Positions 1 through 10,282 of a DNA stretch of 64,000 nt are shown in pieces. The stretch comes from Deinococcus aquiradiocola. GTDB taxonomy: Bacteria; Deinococcota; Deinococci; Deinococcales; Deinococcaceae. Every line of letters begins with the position of its first letter. Position 1 is the first letter of the stretch. The stretch spans positions 4,792-68,791 of the forward strand of contig NZ_BMOE01000016.1 in NCBI RefSeq assembly GCF_014646915.1, written 5' to 3'. The notes below the pieces were generated by a model, which saw only the letters and a program-made list of their open reading frames with translations, made no database searches and was not told where the DNA came from. The translations under genes were made by a program, and so were the position numbers.

Positions 1-474
1 CGCGGCGCGGTCCCCATCGTGCTCGCCACGTTCCCGCTCCTGGCGGGCGTCAGCGGCGCGCAGACGCTGTTCAACGTGGTGTTCTTCATCGTGGTGAGCA
101 GCGTGCTGCTGCAGGGCACCACCCTGCGGCACGTGGCGCGCCTGCTGCGCGTGCACGGCGACCTGCCGCGCCAGCCGACCTTTCCGCTCACGTACCTTCC
201 CACCGGGTACGACCGCACCAAGATGGCCGAAGTGGACGTCGCGCCCGGCAGTGCCGCCGACACGCGCCGCATCGTGGACCTGCGCCTCCCGCCCGACGCG
301 CTCGTGATCCTCATTCACCGCGACGGGCAGTACCTCATCCCGCGCGGCGCGACGCACCTGCACCGCGGCGACAGCGTGCTGGTCCTGGCGGGCGGCGACG
401 ACCTGCGGCAGGTCCGGCACCTGTTCGGTCAGCCGGACGCCCCAGTGCCCACCCCCGGCACGCTCCCCACCTGA
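1..474 (+). CDS. K+/H+ antiporter, C-terminal part (cut by window edge)
   Basis: The open frame continues upstream of base 1, so only the last ~157 residues are present. The first residues read RGAVPIVLATFP, the conserved G-L-R-G-A-V-P segment of NhaP/CPA1 cation-proton antiporters, followed by the last membrane helix (about residues 20-38). A cytoplasmic tail follows, and residues ~75-145 look like an RCK_C (TrkA-C) regulatory domain ending in SVLVLAGGDDLRQV. By family, it exchanges K+ or Na+ for protons across the inner membrane, with the RCK_C domain sensing a nucleotide or ion. The ATG at 19 is internal, not the real start. Ends with TGA. Confidence 0.85.
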   Translation, partial: RGAVPIVLATFPLLAGVSGAQTLFNVVFFIVVSSVLLQGTTLRHVARLLRVHGDLPRQPTFPLTYLPTGYDRTKMAEVDVAPGSAADTRRIVDLRLPPDALVILIHRDGQYLIPRGATHLHRGDSVLVLAGGDDLRQVRHLFGQPDAPVPTPGTLPT

Positions 475-517
475 CGCGCCCTTCAGGAAGCGGTGTCACA
501 AGTCCGTCAGCTCACTT

Positions 518-526
518 TGCTAGACT
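518..526 (+). promoter_or_regulatory. Extended -10 promoter of the Fur-family gene
   Basis: TGCTAGACT is an extended -10 (TGn followed by TAGACT, 521-526). It ends only 6 nt before the ATG at 533, so the transcript probably starts at or next to the start codon (leaderless). No good -35 is visible. No ribosome-binding sequence lies between. Confidence 0.5.
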
Positions 527-532
527 GCTCTC

Positions 533-931
533 ATGACGATGGTCCGCAACACCCGCCAGCGTCAGGCCGTCGTTCAGGCCCTGCGCGAAACCCACACCCA
601 CCCGGACGCCGCCTGGATTCACGGGCAGGTGCGCGCCACGCTGCCCAGCATCAGCCTCGGCACCGTGTACCGCACCCTGGACGCCCTCGTGCGGGACGGC
701 GTCGTCATGACCATCGAACGCGCCGGGCAGGCCACCCGCTACGACTACAAGCACGAGGGGCACGGCCACCACCACGTCGTGTGCCGCACCTGCGGCGCCA
801 TCTACGACATTCCCGCAGAGGCCGTCCCCATGCCCGCCAGCGGCCTCCCACAGGGCTTCCAGGTGCAGGACGTGCGACTGGAATACCACGGCGTCTGCAC
901 CGACTGCACCCGCGCCGAGAAACGCGGCTGA
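533..931 (+). CDS. Fur-family metal-dependent transcriptional regulator
   Basis: 132 aa, the usual Fur/PerR/Zur length. Residues ~1-80 form a winged helix (NTRQRQAVVQALRE; SLGTVYRTLDAL is the recognition helix). The C-terminal dimerisation half has the metal ligands HEGHGHHHVVC, and two CxxC pairs (CRTC, CTDC) that would hold the structural zinc. It should repress metal-uptake or peroxide-response genes when charged with metal. Sequence alone does not separate Fur, PerR and Zur; the Deinococcus homologue I recall is a manganese/peroxide-responsive one. The start is fixed by a leaderless -10 at 521-526. Single gene, followed by a strong terminator. Confidence 0.9.
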   Translation: MTMVRNTRQRQAVVQALRETHTHPDAAWIHGQVRATLPSISLGTVYRTLDALVRDGVVMTIERAGQATRYDYKHEGHGHHHVVCRTCGAIYDIPAEAVPMPASGLPQGFQVQDVRLEYHGVCTDCTRAEKRG

Positions 932-953
932 GAGCGGCACACCCTGAACGGGA

Positions 954-991
954 GAGAGCGGGGCGGTCACCGGGTGTGCCGCCCCGCTCTC
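954..991. terminator. Strong hairpin after the Fur-family gene
   Basis: GAGAGCGGGGCGG (954-966) pairs with CCGCCCCGCTCTC (979-991), lying between convergent genes. The 3' arm can also pair with AGAGCGGCACACCC at 931-944, because its complement contains both sequences, so two mutually exclusive hairpins are possible. Likely a bidirectional terminator. Confidence 0.7.
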
Positions 992-1018
992 ACGTTCCCG
1001 CCCTGTCCCGCACGCCGT

Positions 1019-1699
1019 TCAGAGCGTGCCGCTGCTCGTCTGGCCCTTCACCCAGTGCTCGCCGTCCTCATCGCCCTCCAGCTTCCAGACGGGCAGCACG
1101 ACCTTCAGGTGCTCGATCAGGAAATCGCACGCTTCGAGCGCCGCGCGGCGGTGCGGGCTGCCCACCCCGATCAGGATGCTGACCTCGCCGGGCGTGAGGC
1201 GGCCCGTGCGGTGCTGCACGTACACGCCGAGCTCCTCGCCGTGCCGCGCGCGGGCCTGCGCGGCGGCGTCGCGCATCACGCGTTCCGCCATGGGCGCGTA
1301 CCCCTCGTACTCGATGAAGTCCACGACCTTCCCGAGGTTCGGTGAGCGGACCGTGCCCACGAAGTACGCCTGCGCGCCGTACGCGGGCCGCACCAGGAAG
1401 TCGCTCGCGCGCTCCAGGCGCAGTTCGCGGTCCGTGACCTGCACGAACTCGGTGGGCGCGTCCTCCGACCCGCCCGCGACGGGCGGCAGGAACGCGACCT
1501 CGTCGCCGTCCTGCACGGCCGCGTCCGGGTCGGCGTACACCTCGTTCACGGCGACCATGCAGCCGCGCAGGTTCAGGCTGTACTGCGCTTCCAGCTGCGC
1601 GGCCACGGCGCGGACGGTGGGCGGCACGGGCAGCGGCAGGCTCAGCTGCTCCAGGCCCGCCTCGCGCTTCAGGCGGGCAAACAACACGACCTTCAACAT
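1019..1699 (-). CDS. MoaD-MoaE fusion, molybdopterin synthase
   Basis: 226 aa. Residues 1-78 are a MoaD ubiquitin-like sulfur carrier ending in LPPVAGGSED, where Gly76-Gly77 would normally be the free C-terminus that carries the thiocarboxylate. Residues ~80-226 are MoaE, including HLKVVLPVWKLE with the conserved lysines. Molybdopterin synthase puts the dithiolene sulfurs into precursor Z in molybdenum cofactor synthesis. Because the Gly-Gly is internal, the protein must be cleaved after it, or transfer sulfur some other way; similar fusions are known (MoaX of mycobacteria, Deinococcus). Leaderless start: TAGCCT six nt before the ATG. No other moa gene adjoins. Confidence 0.9.
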   Translation of the reverse strand: MLKVVLFARLKREAGLEQLSLPLPVPPTVRAVAAQLEAQYSLNLRGCMVAVNEVYADPDAAVQDGDEVAFLPPVAGGSEDAPTEFVQVTDRELRLERASDFLVRPAYGAQAYFVGTVRSPNLGKVVDFIEYEGYAPMAERVMRDAAAQARARHGEELGVYVQHRTGRLTPGEVSILIGVGSPHRRAALEACDFLIEHLKVVLPVWKLEGDEDGEHWVKGQTSSGTL

Positions 1700-1765
1700 G
1701 CCTGGAGGCTAGCATGCGCGCCCGCCCGTCACGGAGACAGGGCGCGGGCAGCGCGGCTGTGCGCG

Positions 1766-2284
1766 TCAGGCGGGCGAGTGCGGGCGCGCGAAACGCAGGT
1801 AGTCCAGCCACGGCGGCGTGTGACCCAGCATGCGGATGAGCAGCACGATCTGCGCCGTGTGCCGCACCTCGTGCGTCATGACGTTCCACATCAGCTGGTC
1901 GAGCGTGACGGTGCTCTCGCCGGGATCGTCCTTGATGAGCGGCACGTCGGCGCTCAGGTCCGGGCCGGACGCCAGGAACTTCAGGGTTTCGGCCTGCACG
2001 CTGCGGCTGTACTCCAGAATCCAGTTCAGGTCGTACTGGCTGGCGTTCGGGACGCTCCACTCGTGCCGGAAGTCCTGCGCGTGGTAACCGCGCACGTCGC
2101 GGGCCACGCCGTGCACCCAGTGGTCCTCGAAATCCATCACGTGCAGCAGCAGGTCCTTGATGTTCCGGAAGCGTTCCCCTTCAATCAGGTCACGGTTCAG
2201 GTCATCGGCGGGCAGCGCACGCAGAAAGTTCCAGAGCTGCTCACGGGCAGCGCACAGGTAGTCGTAATAGTCGGGAACATTCAT
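1766..2284 (-). CDS. DinB/YfiT-like family protein
   Basis: 172 aa four-helix-bundle protein of the DinB superfamily. Histidines sit at the usual metal-binding places: [15 protein letters not shown] near residue 50 and [19 protein letters not shown] near residue 140. Members bind a divalent metal and many are thiol-dependent transferases (bacillithiol, mycothiol); Deinococcus has several stress-associated paralogues. The substrate cannot be told. The ATG overlaps the stop of the upstream dihydrouridine synthase by 4 nt (ATGA), so the two are translationally coupled. Confidence 0.8.
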   Translation of the reverse strand: MNVPDYYDYLCAAREQLWNFLRALPADDLNRDLIEGERFRNIKDLLLHVMDFEDHWVHGVARDVRGYHAQDFRHEWSVPNASQYDLNWILEYSRSVQAETLKFLASGPDLSADVPLIKDDPGESTVTLDQLMWNVMTHEVRHTAQIVLLIRMLGHTPPWLDYLRFARPHSPA

Positions 2285-3312
2285 GGCCTGCTCTCATCAT
2301 ACCCCGAAGTGGACGGCATGAACGGCGCACCTGCCAGCTCCCCCGCCGGTCCCGCCCCGGCGTCCTCCGCCAGCGGCGTGCCGGTCAGGCGCGTGAGGGC
2401 CTCACGGGCGTCCTGCACGGTGGAGCACCCCACCAGCGCCTCCCGCCACTCCGGACGGTGCGCGAAGTACCGGGGCAGCACCTTGCGCATCTGCAGCAGG
2501 CCGCGCCGCTCGCCGTACCACGCGGCATTCAGGACCGTGTGCCGCAGGGCCGCGCGTGCCCGGTCGGCGTCGCCCGGCTCGCGGTCCAGTGTGCCGTTCG
2601 CCTGCGCGAACAGCCACGGGTTCCCGACCGCGCCGCGCCCCACCATGACGGCCGCCACGCCGCTCCGCTGCCGCAGGCGCAGCGTGGCGAGGTCCGTCAC
2701 GTCGCCGCTCCCCACCACCGGGACCGGCACGGCCGCCGCCACCTGCGCCACGGCGTCCCAGTCGGCTGTGCCCGTGTACCGCTGCGCGCTCGTCCGGCCG
2801 TGCACCGTGATGAGGCTCGCCCCGGCTGCCGCGAGACCCTGCGCGATCTCCACCGCCCGCACCCGGTCGTACCCGAGGCGGATCTTGGCGCTCACGTCCA
2901 CCGGCACGGCCGCCCGCATGGCGCTCACCAGCGCGTACGCCACCTCCGGCGTGAGCAGCAGGCACGCGCCGCCCTTCCCCTTGATCTTCGGGACGGGGCA
3001 GCCCATGTTCAGGTCCACTGCCGACGCGCCGAACCACGACACGGCCCGCCGCGCGCCCTCCGCCAGGATGTCCGGCTCCGCGCCGTACAGCTGCACCACG
3101 CGGTCCTGCTCGCCCGGGTACGGCCGACCGATCGTCAGGTCCGGCCCCTCGTTGCCGAGCACCAGACCGCGCGCACTGATCATCTCGGACACCGTCCACA
3201 GCGCCCCCTGCTCCGCCGACAACCGGCGCATGGGCGCGTCCGAGTACCCCGCCATCGGGGCGAGAACCGCGCCGGGACGGGCGAGCCTGCGGGCGTAGAA
3301 ACCGGGCGTCAT
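2281..3312 (-). CDS. dus: tRNA-dihydrouridine synthase
   Basis: 343 aa TIM-barrel flavoenzyme. It starts with [15 protein letters not shown] (FMN site) and contains [15 protein letters not shown] with the catalytic Cys of the NxGCP motif, [17 protein letters not shown] and [11 protein letters not shown] (phosphate binding). It reduces uridine to dihydrouridine in tRNA D-loops with FMN and NADPH. It resembles DusB more than DusA or DusC, but the position it modifies cannot be assigned here. The start was chosen because TACCAT lies six nt before this ATG (leaderless) and the barrel begins 15 residues in. First gene of a two-gene operon with the DinB-like protein. Confidence 0.9.
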   Translation of the reverse strand: MTPGFYARRLARPGAVLAPMAGYSDAPMRRLSAEQGALWTVSEMISARGLVLGNEGPDLTIGRPYPGEQDRVVQLYGAEPDILAEGARRAVSWFGASAVDLNMGCPVPKIKGKGGACLLLTPEVAYALVSAMRAAVPVDVSAKIRLGYDRVRAVEIAQGLAAAGASLITVHGRTSAQRYTGTADWDAVAQVAAAVPVPVVGSGDVTDLATLRLRQRSGVAAVMVGRGAVGNPWLFAQANGTLDREPGDADRARAALRHTVLNAAWYGERRGLLQMRKVLPRYFAHRPEWREALVGCSTVQDAREALTRLTGTPLAEDAGAGPAGELAGAPFMPSTSGYDESRP

Positions 3313-3371
3313 CCGGCCATGGTACCGCACTGCACGCCCGGCAAATGAGGCGCGGCGCCCACGGGGCCGCC

Positions 3372-4604
3372 CTACGCTGGCCCCTCGTCCTGCCGGACGT
3401 CCGCGGGCGGGCGCGCGCGCCGCATCACGGCCCGGCCCGGCCACAGGTAGTACCCCTCCACCAGCAGCAGGATGCCCGCCCCGCTCCAGAAGACGCCCGC
3501 CTGCCCGTACGCGGCCCACATCACGCCGCCCAGCACCGGCCCCACCGCGTTCCCGAGCGACTCGACGGCCATCACAGTGCCCCACGCGGCCGCGCGGTAC
3601 TCGGGCGGCAGGGTGCGCCCCACCAGCCCGTTCCAGCCTGCGATGAACGCCCCGTACGCCAGGCCGAGCATCAGCGTCACGAGCGTCACGCGTCCCTCCA
3701 GGCCCGGGAAGCCCGCCAGCAGGAACGTCAGGGCCAGCAGCAGCAGGCCCGGCATGAGCGCCGCGCGTGGATGAAAGCGGTCCGCGAGCCGCCCGAAGGC
3801 CCACAGGGACGCTGCGCCCACCAGCACGCCCAGCAGCACCGGCACGAACAGCTGCGACAGGTGCAGGTTCAGGCGCTCCAGCAGCGGATAGAAGACCGTG
3901 GCGAGCAGGCCCGGCGCGGCCGACTGCGCCAGCGCCGCCGGAAGCAGCACCCCCACCCGCCCCCAGCGTTCCCGGAACGGCACGTGCCCAGGCCGGTCCT
4001 GCGGCGCGCCGCCCGGCACGGCCTGGGCCGACAGGTTCGCCCGGGGCAGGCGCAGCGTCAGCAGGGACGCCGCGACCGTCAGGGCGACCAGCTGCCCGCC
4101 CAGCAGCAGCGGGAACGCCGCGCCCGGCTGCCGCTGCATGAGCTGCCCCACCCCCAGCAGGCCCAGCACGATGGCCGGCACGACGCTCACCGACGTGACG
4201 CTCAGGGCGCGGCTCGTCATGCCGGGCCGCGCGAAGTGCTGCGAGGCCGCCATCACGCCCGGCCACAGTGCCGCGTAACACAGGCCCCACACGGTCGACA
4301 CCAGCGCCAGCAGCGGCAGGCCCGGCGAGCGGTGCAGCAGCAGCAGCAGACCCAGCCCCAGCCCCGACCCGAGCAGCAGCACCCGCCCCAGCCCGTAGCG
4401 TTCCGTCAGGACGCCCACCGGCCCCTTCGCGAGCGCGTCCGCGAGGTAATGCACCCCAAAGATCAGCCCCACCGCGCCCGCACTGAGATGCAGTCCCGGC
4501 GCGACCAGCGGCAGGTACGACACCAGCAGGCCCGTCCGCACGAACTCGCTGCTCATCAGCAGCAGGATCAGGCGCAGCACGGTCCACGGTTGGCTCCAGG
4601 GCAT
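3372..4604 (-). CDS. MFS transporter
   Basis: 410 aa, about 12 predicted membrane helices in two six-helix halves. The loop after helix 2 ([24 protein letters not shown]) is the MFS A-motif region, and [11 protein letters not shown] is its repeat in the second half. It is an inner-membrane secondary transporter of unknown substrate. Short loops and proline- and glycine-rich helices suggest a drug or metabolite exporter. TACAAT seven nt before the ATG points to a leaderless transcript. Monocistronic. Confidence 0.8.
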   Translation of the reverse strand: MPWSQPWTVLRLILLLMSSEFVRTGLLVSYLPLVAPGLHLSAGAVGLIFGVHYLADALAKGPVGVLTERYGLGRVLLLGSGLGLGLLLLLHRSPGLPLLALVSTVWGLCYAALWPGVMAASQHFARPGMTSRALSVTSVSVVPAIVLGLLGVGQLMQRQPGAAFPLLLGGQLVALTVAASLLTLRLPRANLSAQAVPGGAPQDRPGHVPFRERWGRVGVLLPAALAQSAAPGLLATVFYPLLERLNLHLSQLFVPVLLGVLVGAASLWAFGRLADRFHPRAALMPGLLLLALTFLLAGFPGLEGRVTLVTLMLGLAYGAFIAGWNGLVGRTLPPEYRAAAWGTVMAVESLGNAVGPVLGGVMWAAYGQAGVFWSGAGILLLVEGYYLWPGRAVMRRARPPADVRQDEGPA

Positions 4605-4690
4605 CTGAAGGATTGTAGAGCCTGAGTCCTGAGGCGCGTGACCGGCCCCCGACCGCGCCCGCCCCGCCCGGACCTTTCCCCGGATGTGGA

Positions 4691-4730
4691 GTTTTGTGAA
4701 GACTTCGTAAGCTTCTTTCGTTCATACTGT
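4691..4730 (+). promoter_or_regulatory. AT-rich upstream element of the 115-aa gene
   Basis: An island of low GC in the 217-bp gap between divergent genes. It has the palindromes GAAGACTTC and GAAGCTTACGAAG (reverse strand), spaced CTTC/TTTC tracts, and CATACT at 4723-4728 as a possible -10 about 95 nt before the ATG at 4822. The repeated tracts could be a binding site for a regulator. No convincing -35 at 17 bp. Confidence 0.35.
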
Positions 4731-4821
4731 CTTCATTCCGGGTGCGGGGGCACCCGACCCCACCTTCCATCCCACGGCCCACCGACAGGCGCGGGCCACG
4801 CACCGCCGGAGGATCAGCGAC

Positions 4822-5169
4822 ATGACCACCAGCCGCACCAGCCAACCCTTCGAGTTCCCGGGCGTCCTGACCCTCCCGCGCCGCGAACAGACGCCCGAAG
4901 GTCAACTGCACCGCTTCCGGTTCGACAACGGGTACGGCGCGCTCGTGATGCACAACGTCCGCCAGCCGCCCGAACAGGCCTTCGAGGTGTGCCTGATGGA
5001 CTGCACGCGCGAACCGGCCCGCCCCACCTTCGAGCACCTGATCTGCCCGGAAGTGATGTTCGGCCTGTCGCGCGCCCAGGTGTCCGACCTGCTCGCCCGC
5101 GCCGAACGTCTCGCGCGCCACCCGCGCCTCACGCACTTCGACGACGCCCTGCTCGGCGAGGACTTCTGA
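4822..5169 (+). CDS. Conserved-looking hypothetical protein (115 aa)
   Basis: I do not recognise a family. It is a soluble, mildly acidic protein with no signal peptide or membrane helix. The first ~40 residues are polar, the middle ([21 protein letters not shown]) reads as beta strands, and residues ~80-105 as a helix ([19 protein letters not shown]). The start has a good Shine-Dalgarno (GGAGGATCAG) and a leader of perhaps 90 nt, unlike the many leaderless genes here, so it may be regulated post-transcriptionally or by the AT-rich upstream element. Its TGA begins a copy of the dispersed repeat. Confidence 0.65.
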   Translation: MTTSRTSQPFEFPGVLTLPRREQTPEGQLHRFRFDNGYGALVMHNVRQPPEQAFEVCLMDCTREPARPTFEHLICPEVMFGLSRAQVSDLLARAERLARHPRLTHFDDALLGEDF

Positions 5170-5231
5170 TCCGGTGTTGATCCGATTCCAGGGATGCCGG
5201 AAACAGCACCAGCAGCCCTGTCACCGGATCA
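5167..5231. repeat. Dispersed structured repeat, copy A (short form)
   Basis: 65 bp bounded by perfect 10-bp inverted ends, TGATCCGGTG (5167-5176) and CACCGGATCA (5222-5231). The first TGA is the stop codon of the preceding gene. The interior shares GATCCGATTCCAGGGATGCCGG with copies B and C (5178-5200) but lacks their right half. The whole unit can fold as one hairpin and may terminate transcription. Confidence 0.75.
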
Positions 5232-5272
5232 ATGCCGGATGACCCGCACCTGCCCTCCCGTACACTGAACAC

Positions 5273-5482
5273 ATGACCGTCCCCCCGCCGGACACGGCCT
5301 TCCTGCGCCGCCGCAACGCGCTGTGGCAGGACCTCCGGGCCGCCACGCCCGGCACACCCGCCTTCGAGCGGCTCCTCACGCAGCTGTCCGACCTGATCCG
5401 CTGGGACCGCGCCCGCATCCTCGCGGGCCTGGGCCTGCCGGACGAACCGCTCCCGCCGATACCGGAGGGCGCCGCGCCGTGA
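5273..5482 (+). CDS. Small hypothetical protein (69 aa)
   Basis: A short protein predicted mostly helical: RRRNALWQDLRAATPGTPAF then ERLLTQLSDLIRWDRARIL, ending in a proline-rich tail. No family recognised. TACACT six nt before the ATG indicates a leaderless transcript. Its TGA overlaps the GTG of the broken DUF421 gene (GTGA), so both were one coupled operon, and it may have been a partner of that membrane protein. Could be a non-functional remnant. Confidence 0.55.
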   Translation: MTVPPPDTAFLRRRNALWQDLRAATPGTPAFERLLTQLSDLIRWDRARILAGLGLPDEPLPPIPEGAAP

Positions 5483-5898
5483 GCGCGAACCTGCGTCCCT
5501 CCGGCGGGCAGCGCCTGTGGCTCAGGGACGCCCCGCCGCTGTTCCTGCTGGAGATCGCGTTCCGGACAGCCGTGATGTTCCTGTAGGTGCCGCTGCTGCG
5601 CCTGACCGGCAAGCGCGGCCTGGGCCAGCTGAGCGCCGTGAAACTCGCCATCGTGATCGCGCTCGGCTCGGCCGTCGGCGACCCCATGTTCTACACGGAG
5701 GTGCCGCTGCTGCACGCCATGCTCGTCACGGCGCCTGTGGTGGGCCTGCAGCGCGGCCTGTCGCTGCTGATGGTGCGCAGCGAACGCGCTGAGACCTTCG
5801 TGGAGGGCACGCCCACCAACGTGGTGCGGGACGGCCGCATCAGCCTGAGCGGCTGCGCGGGCACCGGCATGAGCACCGAGGACCTCATCCGGTTTTGA
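5479..5898 (+). pseudogene. DUF421 (YetF-like) membrane protein, broken by a stop codon and 3' truncated
   Basis: One frame from GTG 5479 reads LLEIAFRTAVMFL, then TAG at 5584-5586, then VPLLRLTGKRGLGQLSAV on the same frame. In DUF421 proteins this stretch is continuous (roughly ...FL-Y-xLLLRLxGKRxLGQLS...), so the amber codon seems to replace a tyrosine codon. The rest of the domain follows (AIVIALGSAVGD; ETFVEGTPTNVVRDGRI). Translation then ends in STEDLIRF-TGA, where the last codons belong to repeat copy B, well short of the usual C-terminus. With both lesions it is almost certainly non-functional, unless the TAG is a sequencing error or is read through. A GTG follows the TAG, but restarting there would drop a membrane helix. 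Confidence 0.8.
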
Positions 5899-6060
5899 TC
5901 CGATTCCAGGGATGCCGGACACAGCAAAGGCATCCCTTCTTGGGCAGAACAGCACCCTGCAGGACGTACAGGACGCCTGCCCGCTTCCATCTCCTCCAGA
6001 CCGGACTTGTTGGCACTCGCTTCGCTCAGCTGAACTCTAGAAGTTCAGCTCGAAACCGGG
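5889..6060. repeat. Dispersed structured repeat, copy B (full length)
   Basis: About 172 bp with related inverted ends (CCGGTTTTGATCCG on the left; the right end read in reverse is CCCGGTTTCGAGC). Hairpin 1 is AGGGATGCC (5908-5916) with GGCATCCCT (5929-5937). Hairpin 2 is AGCTGAACT (6028-6036) with AGTTCAGCT (6042-6050). The left end supplies the stop of the truncated DUF421 gene (TTTTGA), and the right end abuts the ferredoxin stop at 6061-6063. 78-90% alike copy C by eye. Confidence 0.85.
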
Positions 6061-6417
6061 TCAGACCCAGACGGGGTCCGGCTCGATCTGCTCGGCGGGC
6101 GCCTTCCCGGCCTCCAGGCCCGTGCCGCTCTCCGTCTGCAGCGGCGTGAGCGTCATGTCATGGTCGCACAGGATCTGGCAGGAGAGGCGCGCGGTGCCGA
6201 GCAGGTCCTTCTCCTGCAGCTTGTCGCGTTCGGCGACCGTCATGCGTTCCGGTTCGCCCGCCTCGAACTTTACGCGGCAGGTGGTGCAGCGCGCCGCGCC
6301 GCCGCAGCGGTGCAGGATGCCGGTCCCGCCGCGTTCCAGCGCCAGCACCAGGCGTTCGCCCTCGTGCGCTTCGATGCGGATGGGGGAGGGGAGGCCGGTC
6401 ACGGTCACGGTGGGCAT
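6061..6417 (-). CDS. [2Fe-2S] ferredoxin
   Basis: 118 aa plant-type ferredoxin. Cluster ligands are Cys38, Cys44, Cys47 and Cys80, in CGGAARCTTC (Cx5Cx2C) plus a distal SCQ. The N-terminal half is the beta-grasp strand pair VTVTGLPSPIRIEAHEG. It is a soluble one-electron carrier; the residues after ~95 form an acidic tail. The partner is not evident, as neither neighbour is a clear redox enzyme. TATACT six nt before the ATG gives a leaderless promoter. Its stop codon touches repeat copy B, and repeat copy C lies just upstream, so the gene is bracketed by repeats. Confidence 0.88.
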   Translation of the reverse strand: MPTVTVTGLPSPIRIEAHEGERLVLALERGGTGILHRCGGAARCTTCRVKFEAGEPERMTVAERDKLQEKDLLGTARLSCQILCDHDMTLTPLQTESGTGLEAGKAPAEQIEPDPVWV

Positions 6418-6451
6418 GTCAGGAGTATACGGCTCGCCCCGCGCGCACTCG

Positions 6452-6623
6452 TACGGTGTTGATCCGATTCCAGGGATGCCGGACACAGCAAAGGCATCCC
6501 TTCTTGGGCAGAACAGCGCCCATGAGCAGGAGAGGACGCCTGCCCGCTTCCATCTCCTCCAGACCGTACTTGTTGGCACTTGCTCTGCTCGGCTGAACTC
6601 TACAAGTTCAGCTCGAAACCGTA
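6452..6623. repeat. Dispersed structured repeat, copy C (full length)
   Basis: About 172 bp in the same orientation as copy B and nearly identical over its first 60 bp. The ends are TACGGTGTTGATCCG and, read in reverse, TACGGTTTCGAGC, both beginning with TA, which could be a 2-bp target duplication. Both hairpins are conserved. The right end abuts the stop codon (6624-6626) of adenine deaminase. Confidence 0.85.
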
Positions 6624-8357
<1,734 letters not shown>

Positions 8358-8470
8358 AGCGGATGCTAACAGGCAGGGCCGCGCGCCGTAGCGGGTGCGG
8401 ACCGCCGCGGCGTACACTGGCGTCGTCCCACAACCCGGCCCGCCCACCCCTTCACCCCGGAGGTTCACGT

Positions 8471-8773
8471 ATGGTCATCTCGCTCGGTTACGTCACCGTT
8501 CCCGCCGAACATCACGCCCAGGTCTCGCAGATGCTCTCGGACCTCGCCGCCCGCACGCGCGCCGAGCAGGGCTGCCTCGACTACCGCGTCTCACACGACC
8601 TCGAGGTGCCGGGCCGTTTCACGCTCGTCGAGACGTGGAACAGCGTGGCCGACATGCAGACGCACCTCGCGCTGCCGCACATCGGCCCGGCCGTCGAGGC
8701 CCTGCACGCCCTGGGCGCACGGGACCTGAGCGTCACCGCGTACGAGGCGGGCGACCCCATGACGATGCTGTGA
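8471..8773 (+). CDS. Antibiotic biosynthesis monooxygenase (ABM) domain protein
   Basis: 100 aa dimeric alpha-beta barrel protein. EQGCLDYRVSHDLEVPGRF followed by LVETWNSVADMQTHLALPHI is the classical ABM/YgiN pattern. Family members are quinol monooxygenases, haem-degrading enzymes or small oxidoreductases, and nothing here fixes the substrate. GGAGG 8 nt before the ATG is a strong ribosome-binding site. Monocistronic, closed by a perfect 12-bp hairpin at 8780-8810. Confidence 0.85.
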   Translation: MVISLGYVTVPAEHHAQVSQMLSDLAARTRAEQGCLDYRVSHDLEVPGRFTLVETWNSVADMQTHLALPHIGPAVEALHALGARDLSVTAYEAGDPMTML

Positions 8774-8779
8774 GACCGA

Positions 8780-8810
8780 ATGGCGCTGAACCTCCGGAGT
8801 TCAGCGCCAT
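8780..8810. terminator. Perfect hairpin after the ABM-domain gene
   Basis: ATGGCGCTGAAC (8780-8791) pairs exactly with GTTCAGCGCCAT (8799-8810). No T-tract follows. The GCTGAAC..GTTCAGC core is the same as hairpin 2 of the dispersed repeat, so this may be a degenerate relic of it. Confidence 0.6.
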
Positions 8811-8857
8811 CCGGCCGGGCACGCCCGCCGGTGCATGGCCGGGCGCGTCACGCGTCA

Positions 8858-8898
8858 GGAAGGCGGGCGGGAGCGTCGCCGCCACCCGCCCGCCTTCC
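8858..8898 (-). terminator. Terminator hairpin of hemC
   Basis: GGAAGGCGGGCGGG pairs with CCCGCCCGCCTTCC across a 12-nt loop, just downstream of the hemC stop on the minus strand. Confidence 0.6.
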
Positions 8899-8922
8899 CG
8901 CGCAGCTCAGGGGTTCAGAGGA

Positions 8923-9852
<930 letters not shown>

Positions 9853-10008
9853 AACCCAGGCATTATAGGCACAACGCGCCGCCCGCGCCGCACCCTCTGC
9901 GCGGCAGGGCGCCAGTCATGAAGGAGGGGCGGCCCCCGGAGGAGACCGCCCCTTGCTGCGCCGCTGCTCTCACCTGCGCGGCCGGTGTGCCTGCGGGGCA
10001 GGCGTGGT

Positions 10009-10082
<74 letters not shown>

Positions 10083-10144
10083 ACATGCCGTTCGTCGCCC
10101 TGGAGGGCATGACAGGTCGCCCGTGGTCCGGGCCAGCGGACCAG

Positions 10145-10173
10145 AGTATAAGCGGGGTCCGGGGCGCGGTCAA
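10145..10173 (-). promoter_or_regulatory. Promoter of tRNA-Gln
   Basis: On the minus strand, TTGACC, a 17-bp spacer, then TATACT: close to the sigma-70 consensus. Transcription would give a leader of about 55 nt before the mature tRNA. The remaining ~110 bp up to the VanW gene show nothing else clear. Confidence 0.8.
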
Positions 10174-10282
10174 CCGCTGCGCGCGCCCCCGAAGCGCCCC
10201 CCGGTTCCATAAGGTTGCCGGCAGGGTGCCTCAAGGGGAGGCGCGCACGCCGCTCACGGACCGTCAGGCCCGGCACCGGACA

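Noticed and set aside
4691..4730. Pho-box-like operator upstream of the 115-aa gene
   Set aside because: The CTTC tracts do not follow the spacing or bases of a Pho box well enough; left only as an AT-rich element.
2281..5136. A 951-codon minus-strand frame spanning the dihydrouridine synthase and beyond
   Set aside because: Only the last 343 codons match a protein; the rest is the shadow of the MFS transporter and the 115-aa gene.
5584..5898. Restart of DUF421 translation at GTG 5587 as a separate functional protein
   Set aside because: It would lack the first membrane helix and the C-terminus, and it has no ribosome-binding site or nearby promoter.
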